From Armigeres subalbatus (Eukaryota > Arthropoda > Insecta > Diptera > Culicidae), in contig NC_085141.1 of NCBI RefSeq assembly GCF_024139115.2, positions 394,963,124 through 395,027,123 on the forward strand: a stretch of DNA of 64,000 nt. Direction: 5' to 3'. The notes beneath the pieces are model-generated. The model was not told the DNA's origin and ran no database searches. It saw only the letters and a list, made by a program, of their open reading frames with translations. Positions 22,216 through 34,263 of the stretch are shown here, piece by piece. The position numbers and the translations under genes are program-made. How positions within the stretch are numbered: position 1 is the stretch's first letter; each line of letters begins with the position of its first letter.

Positions 22216-25200
22216 CCCTTAAAAGACTGGGACGACACTTCGACCATACTTTTGGTCATAAATTATGATGCCGTGGGCCGATTTTCGGAATTTATATAGT
22301 TTTACAAAGGGGAATAGCAGCAATTTCAAATGCCGTTACGAAATTCCAATTCGTAGATTCCCGTCCGGAGGAATAACCGGAAATGTAGGGGACACCTCGC
22401 ATATTTCCATATATCGAAGGTATATTTTAATTGTAGTCAATAGTATTCTAATAAAAATAGCTCAAATCGACAATTATATTAATATATGATTGCCAAGAAA
22501 CGATATCTGTGAATCAATAGACTTATATTGACAACTACGTCCACATTTCCGGGACCGGAATCACCGGTATGTGGTTCCGGAGGACCAAATCAAAATTTCA
22601 GAGAACCATACCATGCGACACATCAAATTACATTGCCGCGACGAGATACGGGCAATGAAAGTGTAAGCGGACCGTTTTGGACACATGTGACCACTCTGGC
22701 ACAGGTTCCGGTACGCCACTATCCGGTTCCGGAGGACCAAATCAAAATTCCAGAGAACCATACCATGCGACACATCAAATTACACTGCCGCGACGAGATA
22801 TGGCCAACGAAAGTGTAATCGGACCGTTTTGAGCACATGTGACCACTCTGGCATAGGTTCCGGTACGCCACTATCTGGTTCTGGACTGAATCAAAACTTT
22901 AGAGAACCATACCATGCGTCACATCAAATTATACTGTCGCGACAAGATATGGCCAACGAAAGTGAAATCTGACTAATAAGAATAAGAATTTGAGGGAGCA
23001 ACCGTATAATTTCCGGAATATTTTGAGGATTTTCAAAACATTCTTTTTTAAATCTGTGGAGTTTTTTATTTTTTTACGGACACCTGTTCTCTCTTTACCT
23101 TTCGGAGACCAGTAAGATATAGTGTTTATTAAATATTTGTAACGGCCACTGACTTACTAAGTCAATGCCACAATGCATTGAAATTCCAAAATTTGTACAT
23201 GGATAGCTAAAAATTCAAGCTTTATTCACTTGGTGGTCAATACAATTTCTCAAGTTCTAGTCATTAACTAAGTAGCAGCTTCAAGTTGTACGGTTACCCT
23301 GCTCATGCTCATGATATGTTGTTTCATTGTCCCTGTATCTTTGATACACTATACCATCTGGTGGGTTCCACACTACAGCTCATCCATATTTTGATATTGT
23401 CTTCCAGATCTCGAGCTAGTATGTGCATTTTGGCTAAATTGAAAGGCCAAATGAGCCCAAAACGCTTCAATTGCAATTCCTGAAATTTCGATTCGATGGT
23501 TCTCAGCATTTTTTATTTGGTCCTCCGGATAGTGGCATACCGGAACCTGTGCCAGAGTGGTCACATGGGTCCAAAACGGTCCGATTACAATTTCGTTGGC
23601 AATATCTTGCTGCGGCAGTGTAATTTGATGTGTGGCATGGTATGGTTCTCTGAAATTTTGATTTGGTCCTCCGGAACCAGATAGTGGCGTACCGGAACCT
23701 CTGCCAGAGTGGTCACATGTGTCCAAAACAGTCCGATTACACTTTCGTTGGTCATATTTGGTCGCGGTAGTGTAATTTGATGTGTCGCATGGTCTGGTCT
23801 TCTAAAATTTTGATTTGGTCCTCCGAAACCGTATCAGGGCGCACCGGAACCTGTGCCAGAGTGGTCACATGTGCTCAAAATAGTCCGATTACTCTTTCGT
23901 TGGCCATATCTTGTCGCGGCATTGTAATTTGATGTGTCGCATGGTATGGTTCTCTAAAATTTTGATTTGGTTCTCCGGAAACGGATAGTGGCGTACCGGT
24001 ACCTGTGCCAGAGTGGTGACATGGGTCCAAAACGGTCCGATTACAATTTCGTTGGCCATATCTTGTCGCGGCAGTGTAATTTGATGTGTCGCATGGTATG
24101 GTTCTCTGAAATTTTGATTTGGTCCTCCGGAACCGGATAGTCGCGTGCCGGAATTTGTGCCGGAGTGGTCACATGTGTAAAAAAAGGTCGATTACACTTT
24201 CGTTGGCAATATATTGTCGCGGCAATGTAATTTGATGTGTCGCATGGTATGGTTCTCTAAAATTTTGATTTGGTTCTTCGGAACCGGATAGTGGCGTACC
24301 GGAGCCTGTGCCAGAGTGGTGACATTGGTCCAAACGATCCGATTACAATTTCATTGGCCATATCTTTGTCGCGGCATTGTAATTTGATGTGTCGCATGGT
24401 ATGGTTCTCTGAAATTTTGATTTGGTCCTCCGGAACCGGATAATGGCGTACCGGAACCTGTGCCAGAGTGGTCACATGTGTCCAAAACAGTTCGATTACA
24501 CTTTCGTTGGCCATATCTTGTCGCCGCAATGTAATTTGATGTGTCGCATGGTATGCTTCTCTAAAATTTTGATTTGGTCTTCCGGAACCGGATAGTGGCG
24601 TACCGGAACCTGTGCCAGAGTGGTCACATGGGTCCAAAACGGTCCGATTACAATTTCGTTGGCCATATCTTGTCGCGGCAGTGTAATTTGATGTGTCGCA
24701 TGGTATGGTTCTCTGAAATTTTGATTTGGTCCTCCGGAACCGGATAGTGGTGTACCGGAATTTGTGCCGGAGTGGTCACATGTGTAAAAAAAAGGTCGAT
24801 TACACTTTCGTTGGAATTATCTTGTCGCGGCAGTGTAATTTGATGTGTCGCATGGTATGGTTCTCTGAAATTTTGATTTGGTCCTCCGGAACCGGATAGT
24901 GGCGTACCGGAACCTGTGCCAGAGTGGTCACATGGGTCCAAAACGGTCCGATTACAATTTCGTTGGCCATATCTTGCTGCGGCAGTGTAATTTGATGTGT
25001 GGCATGGTATGGTTCTCTGAAATTTTGATTTGGTCCTCCGGAACCGGATAGTGGCGTACCGGAACCTGTGCCAGAGTGGTCACATGTGTCCAAAACAGTT
25101 CGATTACACTTTCGTTGGCCATATCTTGTCGCGGCAATGTAATTTGATGTGTCGCATGGTATGGTTCTCAGAAATTTTGATTTTGTCCTGCGGAACCGAA

Positions 25201-26688
25201 TAGTGGCGTAGCTGAACCTGTGCCACAGTGGCCACATGGGTCCAAAACGGTCCGATTACACTTTCGTTGGTCATATCTCGTCGCGGCAGTGTAATTTGAT
25301 GTGTCGCATGGTATGGTTCTCAGAAATTTTGATTTGGTCCTCTTAAACCGGATAGTGGCGTACCGGAACATGTGCCAGAGTGGTCACATGTGTCCAAAAC
25401 GATCCGATTACTCCGATCCGTCCTCCGGAACCGGAACCTGTGCCAGAGTGGTCACATGTGACCAAAACGGTCCGATTACAATTTCATTGGCCATATCTTG
25501 TCGCGGCAGTGTAATTTGATGTGTGGCATGGTATGGTTCTCTGAAATTTTGATTTGGTCCTCCGGAACCGGATAGTGGCGTACCGGAACCTGTGCCAAAG
25601 TGGTCACATGTGTCCAAAACAGTTCGATTACACTTTCGTTGGCCATATCTTGTCGCGGCAATGTAATTTGATGTGTCGCAAGGTATGTTTATCGAAAATT
25701 TTGATTTGGTCCTCCGGAACCGGATAGTGGCGTACCGGAACCTGTGCCAGAGTGGCCACTTGGGTCCAAAACGGTCCGATTACACTTTCGTTGGTCATAT
25801 CTCGTTGCGGCTGTGTAATTTGATGTATCGCATGGTATGGTTCTCTGAAATTATGATTTGGTCCTCCGGAACCGGATAGTGGCGTAATGGAACCTGTTAC
25901 AGAGTGGTCACATGTGACCAAAACGGTCCGCTTACACTTTCGTTGGCCATGTCTCGTCACGGCAGTGTAATTTGATGTATCGCATGGTATGGTTCTCTGA
26001 AATTATGATTTGGTCCTCCGGAACCGGATAGTGGCGTAATGGAACCTGTTCCAGAGTGGTCACATGTGTCCAAAACGGTCCGATTACACTTTCGTTGGCC
26101 ATATCTCGTCACGGCAGTGTAATTTGATGTGTCGCTTGGTATGGTTCTCTGAAATTTTGATTTGCTCCTCCGGAACCGGATAGTGGCGTTCCGGAACCTG
26201 TGCCGGAGTGGTCACATGTGTCCAAAACGGTCCAATTACACTTTCGTTGGTCATATCTCGTTGCGGCAGTGTAATTTGATGTGTCGCATGGTATGGTTCT
26301 CTGACATTTTGATTTGGTCCTCCGGAACCACATACCGGTGATTCCGGTCCCGGAATAGTGGACGTAGTTGTCAATATAATTCTATTGATTCACAGATATC
26401 GATTGCTTGCAATCATATTTTAATATAATTGTCGATTTGAGCTATTTTTATTAGAATACTATTGACTGCAATTAAAATTTGACCTTCGATACATGGAAAT
26501 ATGCGAGGTGTCCCCTACATTTCCGGTTATTCCTCCGGACGGGAATCTATGAACCGGAATTTCGTAACGGAATTTGAAAGTGCTGCTATTTCCTCTTTGT
26601 TAAACTATATAAATTCCGAAAATCGGCCCACGGCGTCATGAGCTATGACCAAAAGTATGGTCAAAGTGTCGTCTCAGTCTTTTAAGGG
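22216..26688. mobile_element. Foldback-like element FB3 with long terminal arms
   Basis: Outer inverted arms of about 350 bp (22,216-22,565 and 26,330-26,688) start CCCTTAAAAGACTGGGACGA and end in its inverse. The left neighbour is TTAA (22,212-22,215); the right side reads TTTAA. CCC ends beside TTAA suggest a piggyBac-type relative. Inside each arm lie ~151 bp repeats in opposite orientations, three on the left and about twenty on the right, around a unique centre (about 22,980-23,490). Total 4.47 kb, no transposase. The asymmetry suggests unequal exchange or replication slippage in the right arm. Confidence 0.65.
22566..26329. repeat. ~151 bp satellite-like units in FB3, inverted in two blocks
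   Basis: The unit contains ATGGTTCTCTGAAATTTTGA, TTTGGTCCTCCGGAACCGGA, AGTGGTCACATGTGTCCAAA and GCGGCAGTGTAATTTGATGT. In the right block, ATGGTTCTCT starts fall at 24,099, 24,249, 24,401, 24,552 (variant), 24,705 and onward, period 150-153. The left block (22,566-22,975) is in the opposite orientation. Minus-strand frames of 60-145 codons (recurrent DTCDHSGTGSGTPLSGSGG) are repeat translations, not genes. Confidence 0.9.
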
Positions 26689-26693
26689 TTTAA

Positions 26694-28235
26694 TAGAACC
26701 GATTTGAAGGTTAATGGTGCTTATGGGCATTTATGGGCTTTTTGAAAATTATCGAATTAAGTTATTGTTAGGAATTAGAACCTCTCGTTTAAAGTACTTA
26801 AAGTGAATTATGACAGAGCCCAAAAAGGCTTCCACAATGGTCGTGCTAGCCAGCAACTCGAGTTATTGCTCGCACAAATGTAAATTTATGGGCGATTAGC
26901 ACATCTGCAAACAATTTTTTCGTGTATGTTGCAAAGGAGCAAAGGTGAAAAACTGCTTTTCGCTTTAGTCTGTCGTTTTCTTTTGGAGCTATGTACACCT
27001 GGAAGCGTTATATGTAGTTTTGAATTCGGATTCCAACGCGATTCACCTTAAAGTACTAAAAGTGTGCAAAGCTCACATATTGAAGGTGAAATGGTATTGC
27101 CATTATTGCTTCCATTTCGGTCAAATCGATATGATATTAAAAGGTTTTTACACAAATTCAATCCATCCTTTGCGATTATTTGCTTCTTCAAAAATGAACT
27201 AACCAAAATGTGCAACCTAATTGGATATTGCAGAAAGTTGCTCATTTTCATGCCACCAGCAGCGCTTTGCTCTGTTTCCGTATATTATCAGCGCGGTTCA
27301 TTTTCCAAAAGAGCATCAACCATCTACGACAATTGACATGCAAAATCATCTCAATCCGCAGAAAGCAAAGCGTCTTGATTGCCTCTACGGTAGCTTTACG
27401 GTTAGCCCTATTAGATACGCCTTGTGACAGTTTTGATTTTGTGTCACATGGTGGAGGATTTCTGTATGTGTGGATGTGCGTCGACACAATAACAACAAAC
27501 CGTGCACCACGTGGAGAGTTGATTTGAATTTAAGAAAACCACTCGATCGTCACCCCGCAGAGGTAATGACTGAATTACGATGTGAGATATTTTTTCCCAT
27601 TTATGGGGATGTGGGACATCGATGCGTTAGATGGAGAAGGCAATTTTCCCAAACGACAGTTTTAATGCTTGCAGCTTGCAGTTTACAGTTTTGTAGAGTC
27701 CAATAAATGAATGTAAAGGGCGAGCCTTTCGCAACGATATGATCGCTCATAAACGATTGTGTTAATTAGATTGCGACAAAGTGGTCGCTGCTAGCTAAAC
27801 TGTTAAATATTAAACGACTTGTCCATGCCGCTGCACCCATTTGGCAAAGCGACGATTTCATTTTGAGTAAACACGACTTCATCAATCCTTATAACTAATA
27901 GAATGCAAAAGTTGCACAAAATCACATGCTTGAACATAAAATTAGTTTTCTTCTAACAGCTTGGCTGAGTTCACTACCGGTCATGAGCCATTGTTATACT
28001 TCGTGAGGGGATTTCGTCATTTCCTCAAATACATCATAAGCGATGCAAGTTAGTCAAACAAACCCATGATGTAGGTGGCGTCAAAACAAAAAAAAAACTA
28101 AACCCAACGCAAATCGATCAACGCCATAAATCTACAGTGGACAGCGTGCGCCTAGTTCCACCAAGGGCGCGAGCCCTTAGGGTGCCTTGAGTAGCGCCGA
28201 AATATCGAATTGCTGTTTTTTTTGTTTTTCAGACA
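26694..28235. other. Unassigned AT-rich sequence
   Basis: No transposon ends, tandem repeats or coding sequence were recognised. Frames of 60-105 codons around 27,020-27,700 overlap on both strands, with no recognisable domain. Confidence 0.45.
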
Positions 28236-28237
28236 TA

Positions 28238-28453
28238 GGGGAACAGTTCAGCACTGAATCCCATAGCTCCTATTTCCATCCCATCAAAAACAAAGCAATG
28301 AAAAGGAATTTTGTTTGTTTCTTATTTTTGTGATTTTTTTCACCAGTGAGCACGCGTGTTAGTAAAAAGAAGCGACGAGATTGGTGCTGTATTTCTTTGT
28401 TTTGCGATGAGATGAATATATGTTCAGTGAGATGGAAAATGGAACAGTTCCCC
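28238..28453. mobile_element. TA-flanked MITE, GGGGAAC(A/T)GTTC ends, copy 2
   Basis: Termini GGGGAACAGTTC and GAACAGTTCCCC, flanked by TA (28,236-28,237 and 28,454-28,455). The core CCCATAGCTCCTATTTCCAT and the GCGATGAGATG stretch are shared with 17,635-17,796. It has about 54 bp more interior than that copy. Confidence 0.8.
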
Positions 28454-28455
28454 TA

Positions 28456-31165
28456 CATATAAACAGTTGCAGGTAGAAGCCAGAACTGTTGGTGACACAA
28501 TGTGACTAGATTTTCATCAAATATTCAATTTATTCAATTTAGATACTTATCAAATTTAGTAGATTTTTCCATGGAAACTCAAAAGTATTGCCGAACTTCA
28601 GTTGTTGGATTTGCGGCGAAAATATGGCTGAGGTCGGCGAAAAAATTTGAGTGTGAGATAAGTATCAGATAAATTTCCTACTGTTTGTTTGTATTTGCAT
28701 TCAATGTTGAACTTTCAGTCTATGCACATTGAGATTAGCGAATTAATCGCAAGTCTTATCTTTTGATAATGGAGTAGGTCTCACAGAATACCCTACTTAG
28801 GTATCGATGTGTATTGTTACGATCGTTTTACTAAAACAATAAGGATTTTTTGTCTACAGAATTACAATTTAGTTTTGTGCTAGAAACGTGTGAACATTTT
28901 TAATGGGCCTTTTTTCTAATATTCCGTCAGAGCACTGAAACTCTGTCAGAGCAACCGACTTGCTAAGGAATGGACTTCAAATTAATTAAAAACACTTGTT
29001 TTAGATTTCTCAAGTTCTTTAGCTCAAATATGGGTGAGTTGTGGTCAACCTCCGTTTTTTACATCTTTCCATACATCTAGACTTGTTGTAGGCACGCAGT
29101 ACCATCTCCGTTCATAACAATTCAAAAATCGATTGCAAAATTGCAAACACATCATCAACCGGGTCGTTCTCTTTGTCGTGGTTGATGGGTGTGGTATTGT
29201 AGTTCGTATCCTCGGGTTTTCTTGCCTTTGGCGCTCATCTTTTATTCGCATGGCGAAGCCTAATATGAGATTATGTAAAACCGTCAACTTTATCGGAGGC
29301 ATCTTCGTCGATGAATTCGCACAGCAGAGCCTCCATATTGTTGCATTTTCAGCGCTTGCCGCCTAACGTTGGTGGCGGAAAAAATCGGGGCAGTATGAGT
29401 TGGCAGAAGCAGACATCCCAACGAACTATGGGTACGGGTGCGAGTGTAGACTAAGATTGAGAGCTCGTATTATTTTTCACGCTTCAGGAACTTCGAAGAA
29501 ATAAAACTGAGGAAATATGTAAGTGGAGCTTTTGTGCTCCACTCGAAGGTTGCAGGTGCACTGCGCTGTCGAAGACCGAAAATGCATAAGTGTGCGATGT
29601 CTCTCTACAATTTTTGGCACATGACCTACCTATTCAATATTATTTTGTCGAATGCAGGTTGACGTCGACTAAATGATAGTAATTTACTTATTTATTTGGA
29701 ATGCTATATTAAATTCTTTTTTATTTTGTCATTATTTTTTTAAGGTAATTGATTACAGCATATCCGAAATTCAAATTGTCGAATAAGGTGTGCAATCGCA
29801 CATTAGCTTTTTACTATAATTCGTCTTCAACTACATCAACCAATAGTATGCCAATTTTGAATGAATCGATTGTTAGTTTGTGGTTTGTTGTTCATGGGTT
29901 AATTTGCAAACTCCGTGGTACTTATGAGGGTGTCGCTATCGTTTAGTAAGTACCACATCAGCACTTGCTTCCTCTTCCTAGTTACGGTGAAGATGGGCGT
30001 GACCAGGAGTAGTAATCCTCATGCTTTTGTTATTTTAGTCTAAGACTAGAATCAAGAACCACTCCCTTTCTTGATTTCTGATAGCATTCTAGATAAGGAT
30101 CTCAAAAGTAAAACATGAGTATCACTAGTGTTCAATCTATGAATTACACCGTAACAATGCTAATGCTAATGCAAATGTTGTTCATGGCTTAATTTGCAAA
30201 CGGTCTGACCGATTCCTGTTGTCTCTTACTTTGTTTATATGTAGAAAGTTAGAAAATCGATGTGTAGAAAGTTAGAAATTTCCGCAACTAATCAATAATT
30301 ACTCTAGGAATCGGCGCTTCAATCATATTGACATTTGTCGTTTGTCGCACTTGAGTTGATGATTTTACATGATCGCATATTTGTAGCATTTGCACTCTTG
30401 TTGATCGAGTAGCTTTCCTGATACCTGGCGTACCTCAGGGGATTCGTTACAAGGGGCAAGTAACTCTAAACTTTGCGATAATATCACTCATTGTCTCGCA
30501 ATAGTATTTCGTGATATTTCTAGTATCCACGATTTTCGTCAAACAATGAAACGGTTGCTAGTTCGGTTGTTATGGCGTTTGTCAGTTAGTTGATGAAACA
30601 CAGTGCTCCCCCGTATAGGAAACACCTGATTTCTACCTTCCACAGATTCTAGAAAACTTTCAAACCGCATTTTATGTTTCTAATACCATCAAACCAAAAC
30701 GTTGGCTCCAAAGGTTGCTCAAAAAGTAATAGTAATAGAAATAGTTGTTCAGTGATTTTTTAAGAATTTAAAGGAGACTGAAATCATGTGTTGCCTAAAA
30801 CTGGGTAGACTGTATCGACTGGGTGGCGTTGTGTTTTATTATTTCCCAACCAGGGCTCTTTGATCAATTTTCCGTAGATAAGACGTAGTTTTTCGCTAGT
30901 ATTTGTTAGTATCTTTGGATACTGTCGAAAGTTTAGAGTTAGTTGCCCCTTGATTCGTTATGTTTCAGTTGGACTCAGTCTGGAAATCTTATGTTCTGTG
31001 CACATGCTCTCAGGTTCGTCACTATACCCTCTTTGTTGTCTCTTGAGCCTGACAAGCGATGAGTTTAAAAATCTTCTGCTTGTCTTGTGTGAAATCTCAA
31101 CTTCGGCAAGTTGAATCCCTTTCTCCCTTGCTTCCAAATCCTGGAATTAAAAAAATGCATTTTTT
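28456..31165. other. Unassigned sequence
   Basis: No gene or element was recognised. A phrase GTTCATGGNTTAATTTGCAAAC occurs at about 29,891 and 30,180, a small dispersed duplication. Frames at 29,045-29,366 lie on both strands and look fortuitous. It could be intronic or intergenic. Confidence 0.4.
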
Positions 31166-31169
31166 CGGA

Positions 31170-31985
31170 ATGTCCTAATAAAATTCCGCTGAAATTTCGT
31201 CTTGAATTCCTCCAATCATTTTTTTTTCAGAAATGCTTTTGAAAATTATTCCAGAAATTATTCAGGCATTCCTCCAACAAAAAAACTTCCATAAATTCTC
31301 CCGGAAACTCGTCCAGAAATTCCCCAGAAACTACTCCAGGAATTACTATGGATATTCTTCCAGAAATTCTACGGATATTCCTCAAAATTTCCCCGAAAAT
31401 TCTTCAGGAACATCTCCGGAAATTTACCCAGGAATTGCTCCTAAAATTTCTTTAAAAATTCTCCTGTTGTTGCTTCAAAAATTCCTCCGGGAGTTATCAG
31501 GAATCATCTGGAATTCTTCAAAAATTTCTCCAGCCGTGCACAAATAATCCCGAAATTCTTCCAGTCAACTATTCAAATATCCTTCAAACCCGAAAGATTT
31601 TTTTTTTTCGTGAGTTCCTTCATAAAGTCATCCAGGAATTTAGGAATGATGTTTCTGAGGAGTGACTGAAAAAAGAGCTCGAAGTATTTTCTAAAGCTTT
31701 TAATTAAGAAATTTACTGAAAAATTGGCGAACCACCTCAGGCATTTATCCGAAAAATCCCCTAGCTAAAAAATCCCCCAGAAATTTCTACAAAAACACCA
31801 TAGAAAACTTCTTCGGGTTGTATTGAAGAAATTCAATGAAAAATGTTTCTGGGAACATTTAAAAATTTCTCCAGGAATTGTTCCGGAAATTTCTCCACAG
31901 GAGCTTTCTGTAGGCAGTTCGTGACAGTTTTTGAAGGATTTCCTGGAGGAATTCGCAAGGCATTTTCTGGAGGATTTCATCTTTT
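31170..31985. repeat. Degenerate TTCCAGGAATTTCTCC repeat
   Basis: Dozens of imperfect units of about 24-30 bp of the form TTCTTCCAGAAATTCCTCC run to about 31,560. The inverse (GGAGGAATTNCTGGAGG) dominates at 31,860-31,985, so the two parts could pair. The 104-codon frame at 31,233-31,547 is a translation of the repeat. Confidence 0.7.
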
Positions 31986-32331
31986 CATTCGTTCATTTTC
32001 GCTCGCACTATAGGAGTAGAATTATTGCGGGAGTGAAACGTGGGAACATTCAAGTTTGTCGAAGGTAGATTAAGAACAGTGATTTTTAAAGTAGAGTGTT
32101 GTAGAATAAATCTCTTGGTGTCTTCCAGATAGCAGCCAGTTTTCCGTCAGTGCGACTGACGATCACGTGATATTACTTCATTTGCCGGAGGATTTATTTG
32201 TACAAAAAAGGTAATAAATATTGTGTTGAATAGTGTATCATCTGACTACCGTTCGCCTTTCACGTTGGACTTCCAGCGCATAGACCCTTTTTTGTACGGA
32301 CTGGAAAGTAGAAAGCGACGGGTATCCGTTT
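31986..32331. other. Unassigned, possible LTR-like sequence
   Basis: It contains AATAAA at 32,106 and CAGTGCGACTGACG, but no matching second LTR, terminal TG/CA pair or duplication could be defined. Left unassigned. Confidence 0.3.
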
Positions 32332-32530
32332 ACACCCGATTCTGTTTTAAACGGGGGATGCGTTCCGTGTAAAAAGAGTTTTAAGTTCAAAATTTGAAAA
32401 TCCGTGCAGAAAAAGTTTTATGATTTCTCGACAAATTATGCAAAATGGAGCAACTTTGCAAAAATTTTGTATAGGATTTTTTTTACACGGCCGTGTAAAA
32501 AAAAATCCGTTTTAAAACTGAATCGGGTGT
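32332..32530. mobile_element. MITE with ACACCCGATTC ends
   Basis: Inverted termini ACACCCGATTCTGTTTTAAA and TTTTAAAACTGAATCGGGTGT (24 bp, one or two mismatches), plus a second internal pair around TTTACACGG/CCGTGTAAA. About 200 bp, non-coding, target duplication not clear. Confidence 0.7.
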
Positions 32531-32627
32531 TTTTGAGCTCGTGTGTCCGCTAAAATCCGCCTTTCGAGGTAGCTATAGAACCTCCCTTAGAGCATGGTCC
32601 CCGTACGTCGCCAATTATCGTACGTTG

Positions 32628-34258
32628 CACAATAGGACAGCCCCATATAAAGGTGTGGCCAAAACTAACAAAAGGCCAATTTTCGATTTGGGCGAGTAAA
32701 ATGTGATGAATACACAGCTAATAACCTATATTTCTATAATCAGGACGGTTTTTATTTTTTAGATTTTTTAGGGAGGGGTGAGGGGCGTTCAAACTAGCCC
32801 CTCCTAGAAATTATATTTTTACGTTTTTTTGGGAAAACGGACAGCTTTGCCATGTTTTCGTCTCAAAAGTAACATATTTATATATCGTTACAAAGCTCTT
32901 AAACAGATCTATGCAATAGGCTTGATAATGTAATGATAGCTCCATCCAGAATTCAGTTTTTAGTAGTTTTGTAAAAGCATATTTTACGTAATATTTAACG
33001 AACAAAACAGTTTGGTACCCCGCAATACCCCGCAGTAAAACATCATGCACTACACTATTGAATTCTTAAGCTTTGAGGACCATGAATAAAATTCTGCCCA
33101 AATTCACAACTTTGTAAGATACACGAATTTTAAAAATTGCCCATTTTTGCCTTTCTCGTGTACTAAGTATGCGTAGAAGCTATATGATCGCTCTAAAAGA
33201 ATTTAAAATAGCCCAAAAACTAATAGTGTTGTATACTGATCGACTCAGTTCGAAGAATTGAGGTGATGTCTGTGTGTACGGTGTGTGAATGTCTGTATGT
33301 GTGTGACCAAAAATGGTGTTAACTCTTTTTTAAGCACTTACTCCAAACCGATTTACTCGCAACAAGTTTCATTCGTCAAAGAACGTTGGTCCATTGTTCC
33401 CTATTAAAAATAGGCTTGATAGTTATGGCTCAAAAGTTATGGCCAAAATACATTTTCATATAATGTACGAGAAAGACAACATTACCGCTAGGGGGATTAA
33501 TCAGGTGTTTTGGTAAACTTCTTATTTTTAAATTTTAATCTGAGTTACTCAATAATGCCACATTAATTGAATTTGGTGACGAACACAATTCACATAACAT
33601 TTTAAGGGAAAGGGTTTATGCCTTAACGTTTTGCATAATTCAAGTAAAAATCATCTATCATATAAAAAGCGTTACGCAGCGTTAAAGCGTTGAAAAGGGA
33701 AGTTGTTCAAAATTTAAAATTTTGACATTACTACATTATTGGAGCAAATTATAGATTTAACCATAACGTGTCATAACGTGTTGGATGAGTAGTGTGAATA
33801 ACTCTTTGCCACAATACCTTTTTATAATTATGAAAGAAATCTTAATGAAATATCAAATAAATGAATATCCATTTCGTTGATGTCACAATATGACGCTAAT
33901 TGAATCTGTTCTGCCCTCCTTTGTTGGTTTAATAAGTTCTACTCAGTGAATTTTCAACGCCAGAAGCTAATAGTGCTTTTTTGATCATAGGCTTTTGTCT
34001 GTGACACGAATATACAGTATATGACCATTAATATTTTATCTAGCATCAAACAGGCTTATTGCAACCAAAAAGTGACCAAATTCCGTTGGTTTTGTAGAAT
34101 ATGACAAAAATAGATGCTATGCCGAAAATTAGCCCCATACCCCATTGAAGGCTCAGAAAAAATATGTTTCTTCTCTATCTATGTTTTTATGATGAATACC
34201 ACCGTTTATTGCAGGATTCATAATTTTGGCCAAAAATACCTCCTTTTTTCCTATTGTG
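32628..34258. mobile_element. Transib-like nonautonomous element, intact third copy (inverted)
   Basis: A 1,631 bp element with CACAATAGG at one end and CCTATTGTG at the other, flanked by exact 5 bp duplications CGTTG (32,623-32,627 and 34,259-34,263). It is the inverse of 9,157-10,854 throughout, including the internal MITE (about 33,149-33,491). The duplication is close to the CGNCG-type targets known for Transib. This is the cleanest copy for defining the termini. No transposase reading frame. Confidence 0.75.
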
Positions 34259-34263
34259 CGTTG

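Noticed and set aside
22566..26329. CRISPR-like regular repeats
   Set aside because: Units are ~151 bp with no short unique spacers, in eukaryotic transposon context. This is a tandem repeat.
23373..26374. Many minus-strand frames of 60-145 codons with a recurring GSGTPLSGSGGPNQNF-type peptide
   Set aside because: They are translations of the ~151 bp repeat. Frames drift where unit length is not a multiple of three, and there is no start or domain consistency.
31233..31547. 104-codon plus-strand frame
   Set aside because: Follows the degenerate TTCCAGAAATTCCTCC repeat. Composition is dictated by the repeat.
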